From: Geomonas sp. Red32
Lineage (GTDB): Bacteria; Desulfobacterota; Desulfuromonadia; Geobacterales; Geobacteraceae
DNA length: 64,000 bases
NCBI RefSeq assembly: GCF_023652955.1
Contig: NZ_JAKLOY010000012.1
Location: 88,713 to 152,712 of the forward strand
Direction of reading: 5' to 3'
Shown here: piece after piece, positions 62,229 through 64,000 of the stretch
How the letters are laid out: every line of letters starts with the position of its first letter
Position numbering within the stretch: position 1 is the first letter of the stretch
The notes under the pieces: generated by a model
Database searches by the model: none
The model's input: the letters and a program-made list of their open reading frames with translations, nothing else
Told to the model about the DNA's origin: nothing
Position numbers and translations under genes: made by a program

Positions 62229-63992
62229 TTACTGCAACACCCTAACATTGTATGCCGAAGTCGATGGCGTCATTGCCGACATGACGCAGACCTTTACGGT
62301 CACGGTGTTGGCAGACGACACATAACCAGACCACATCGCACCGTCGCCAGGGTACGTCACCGGTGTTGCCACTACTGCCATGCTAGTCGTGGCCCCCGAG
62401 ACCGTCACCGTGCCGCTGGTACACGCCCCCGCCGCCAAAGCACCGCCACCGATGTTCCCGGTGACCGCCCTGAACCCTGCCTGCGTAATCACGTTAGCGG
62501 TGCCGTTGGAAAATGCCGCGGTGTGGTTCGTTGTGTCGTACCAGAGATATCCTTCACTCGACTGCGCGGCGGTGGGAAGCCGAACCTGTGCCGAGTTGGC
62601 AAAGTAGTTGAGGCCCGAGAAGGTTGCTTGACTGCTCTTGATGAAAGTGAACGTCGAGCTATTATCCGCAACATCGTACAGGGTCACGTAGTCGGTGAAG
62701 GTTCCAAGCGAGTACTTCCCGATCTTCACCTTGCTCTTTGCGTAAAGTCCAAGGTTGAGCGGGAGGGCAGACGAGGTGTTGTAATCGGCTCCCAGGACGA
62801 AGGAGTAGTCGGTCGGGTCCGCTGTTGCGTTTGACCGGCTGTAGACCCTCAAGGCGGCGACCTTAGAAACACCTGAATCCGTTGCCGCGTGGCCATACCA
62901 CCTCAAGCCGTTCCACTCCGGATCGTTGCCGTCGATGTTCCCGATGAGTCCCATCTTGATATAGGAGTTAGAGCTCCCCGCAAGCGTCCCAACCGGCTTG
63001 TTGATGTTCAAGCTCCGGTCGCTGCCGGGAAGCAAATCAAAATTGACGTTGGTCCCGGGGTAGCTGTAGGTCTGCCCAAGACCCTTGGCTGTGGCACCGA
63101 AGGACAGGTTTGCCAGGTCGGCAGGCACGGCCCCGTTGGTGCGGGAAAGTCCGTGGATGACGTTAGAGGTAGCTGACGCGCCGGGAGTGCCGGTGTTTGT
63201 AAAGGTGCTCTGCCCCGGATCAAGGCCATAGAAGTGGGTGTCAGCCGGCCAGCTGGTATTGATCGAGTAGTCAAAGTTGACAGCCGTGGCCACAATCCCG
63301 CCGTAGATGTGCGTGTTGATGAAAATGTTATTGTCTGCTGCCGCCTCATGAATTGCCGTATGCGTGGTCTTGGTCGGAATGATCGTGGTGTCAACCCAAG
63401 TGTTGAAGCAGGTGTTTGCCGTGGTTGATCCGGTTTGCTGGATAGCTTCGAGGTTGTCCACGGCGTTGTTGAGTCGGATGACCACCCCGCGGTGGAAGTT
63501 GTGCATCGAGTTGTAAGCCGCGCCGGAGCCGGTGTTAACATCGTAGAGCACTGCGGGGGTGGCCGGTGCATTGGTGACGGTCACATGCTCAACGTCCCCG
63601 TGCTGGGCCGATAATCCTTTCCACGCTGTGCCGGTCGTGTTTCCAGCCGTGAATGCAAAGTTGAGATGCTTCAAGCCCCATCCGTCGACACCGTTGACCA
63701 GGACGGTCGGGCCGGCCACAGCCGACAGGATGGTAATGGGAGAAGTCCCGTTGGCACTCCCTGCAGGCATGTTTCCTCTGAGCGTGATGGACTTGTCTAT
63801 TACTAACTGGCTTGCAGTGTAGTAGTTACCGCTGTGGTCAAAAACAATCTCTCCACCAGCAGCAGGGAGGGCGGCCTTTGCGGCCTGATACGCTGAATAG
63901 ATGCTGGTGGTGGCTTGTGCGCTTGACCACTGGTTAAACGTTGGCCTTCCCGCCTTCCCGTCCATAAAATCAGTCATTCTGACGTAAGGCAA
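62229..63992 (-). CDS. Phage tail-spike/pectate-lyase-like protein (start may lie outside the window)
   Basis: 587 residues as far as visible. The N-terminal RMTDFMDGKAGRPTFNQW resembles the start of tail-spike proteins, then Gly/Asn/Thr-rich repeats (ITLRGNMPAGSANG, NAVDNLEAIQQTG) suggest a right-handed beta-helix. The C-terminus GYLWYDTTNHTAAFSNGT matches phage fibre modules. TTG at 63992 is a poor start and the frame could extend off the right edge; an internal ATG at 63977 is the next choice. Together with the nearby tRNA it suggests a prophage end. Confidence 0.65.
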   Translation of the reverse strand: MPYVRMTDFMDGKAGRPTFNQWSSAQATTSIYSAYQAAKAALPAAGGEIVFDHSGNYYTASQLVIDKSITLRGNMPAGSANGTSPITILSAVAGPTVLVNGVDGWGLKHLNFAFTAGNTTGTAWKGLSAQHGDVEHVTVTNAPATPAVLYDVNTGSGAAYNSMHNFHRGVVIRLNNAVDNLEAIQQTGSTTANTCFNTWVDTTIIPTKTTHTAIHEAAADNNIFINTHIYGGIVATAVNFDYSINTSWPADTHFYGLDPGQSTFTNTGTPGASATSNVIHGLSRTNGAVPADLANLSFGATAKGLGQTYSYPGTNVNFDLLPGSDRSLNINKPVGTLAGSSNSYIKMGLIGNIDGNDPEWNGLRWYGHAATDSGVSKVAALRVYSRSNATADPTDYSFVLGADYNTSSALPLNLGLYAKSKVKIGKYSLGTFTDYVTLYDVADNSSTFTFIKSSQATFSGLNYFANSAQVRLPTAAQSSEGYLWYDTTNHTAAFSNGTANVITQAGFRAVTGNIGGGALAAGACTSGTVTVSGATTSMAVVATPVTYPGDGAMWSGYVSSANTVTVKVCVMSAMTPSTSAYNVRVLQ

Positions 63993-64000
63993 GGAAGGGA

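Overview
The window is GC-rich chromosomal DNA of a Geobacter-type member of the Desulfuromonadota (Geobacter, Geomonas or Citrifermentans clade). The assignment is inferred from a seven-heme ImcH-type quinol-oxidising cytochrome, a nickel-free hydrogenase-like (Ehr-type) membrane complex, several multiheme c-type cytochrome genes, the surE-pcm-rpoS-apt block, and the metG-ricT-holB-tmk operon next to rnc and era. No rRNA operon or CRISPR array is visible.

Layout. 1-13998 is mostly housekeeping: the 3' part of rel, ridA, rpmB, a YdcF-like protein, an XRE regulator divergent from an SDR gene, a secreted CHAP-type protein, metG/ricT/holB/tmk on the minus strand, and rnc/radical-SAM/era on the plus strand. 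14301-15833 is imcH. 16092-32832 is a large energy-conversion locus. It holds a PTS EIIA-HTH protein, two NuoL/HyfB-like antiporter subunits, NuoH-, HyfE- and HyfF-like subunits, a NuoC-NuoD/HyfG-like large subunit without any NiFe cysteine motif, and a fused ferredoxin-NuoB subunit. In and around it lie a beta-carbonic anhydrase, a divergent NrfD/4x[4Fe-4S]/tetraheme cytochrome operon, and a large polytopic DUF2339-like membrane protein. 32905-42950 carries a cysteine synthase, a lipoprotein, a NYN-LOTUS protein, a J-domain protein and a MarR-controlled aromatic-acid-type efflux operon.

43043-50304 is a compact integrated element of about 7.2 kb at the 3' end of tRNA-Val(CAC). It is bounded by a 20-bp direct repeat and carries a tyrosine recombinase, a serine resolvase, a Rep_trans-like initiation protein, an origin-like hairpin region and several unknown small genes. 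It has no recognisable capsid or conjugation genes.

50628-60354 returns to the backbone: cobO, a B12-binding mutase subunit, meaB, an L,D-transpeptidase, a DedA protein, a 9-bp tandem repeat, a histidine kinase, trmJ, a SemiSWEET, surE, pcm, rpoS and apt. The right end has a DUF4258/zinc-finger pair resembling a toxin-antitoxin module, tRNA-Arg(CCT), two 99-bp tandem repeats and a phage tail-spike-like gene, probably the edge of a prophage.

The best candidate for an incompletely described system is the nickel-free complex I-like module with duplicated proton-channel subunits, a carbonic anhydrase and a PTS-type regulator. The tRNA-Val element is second. All functions are inferred from sequence motifs read by eye; no searches were run.
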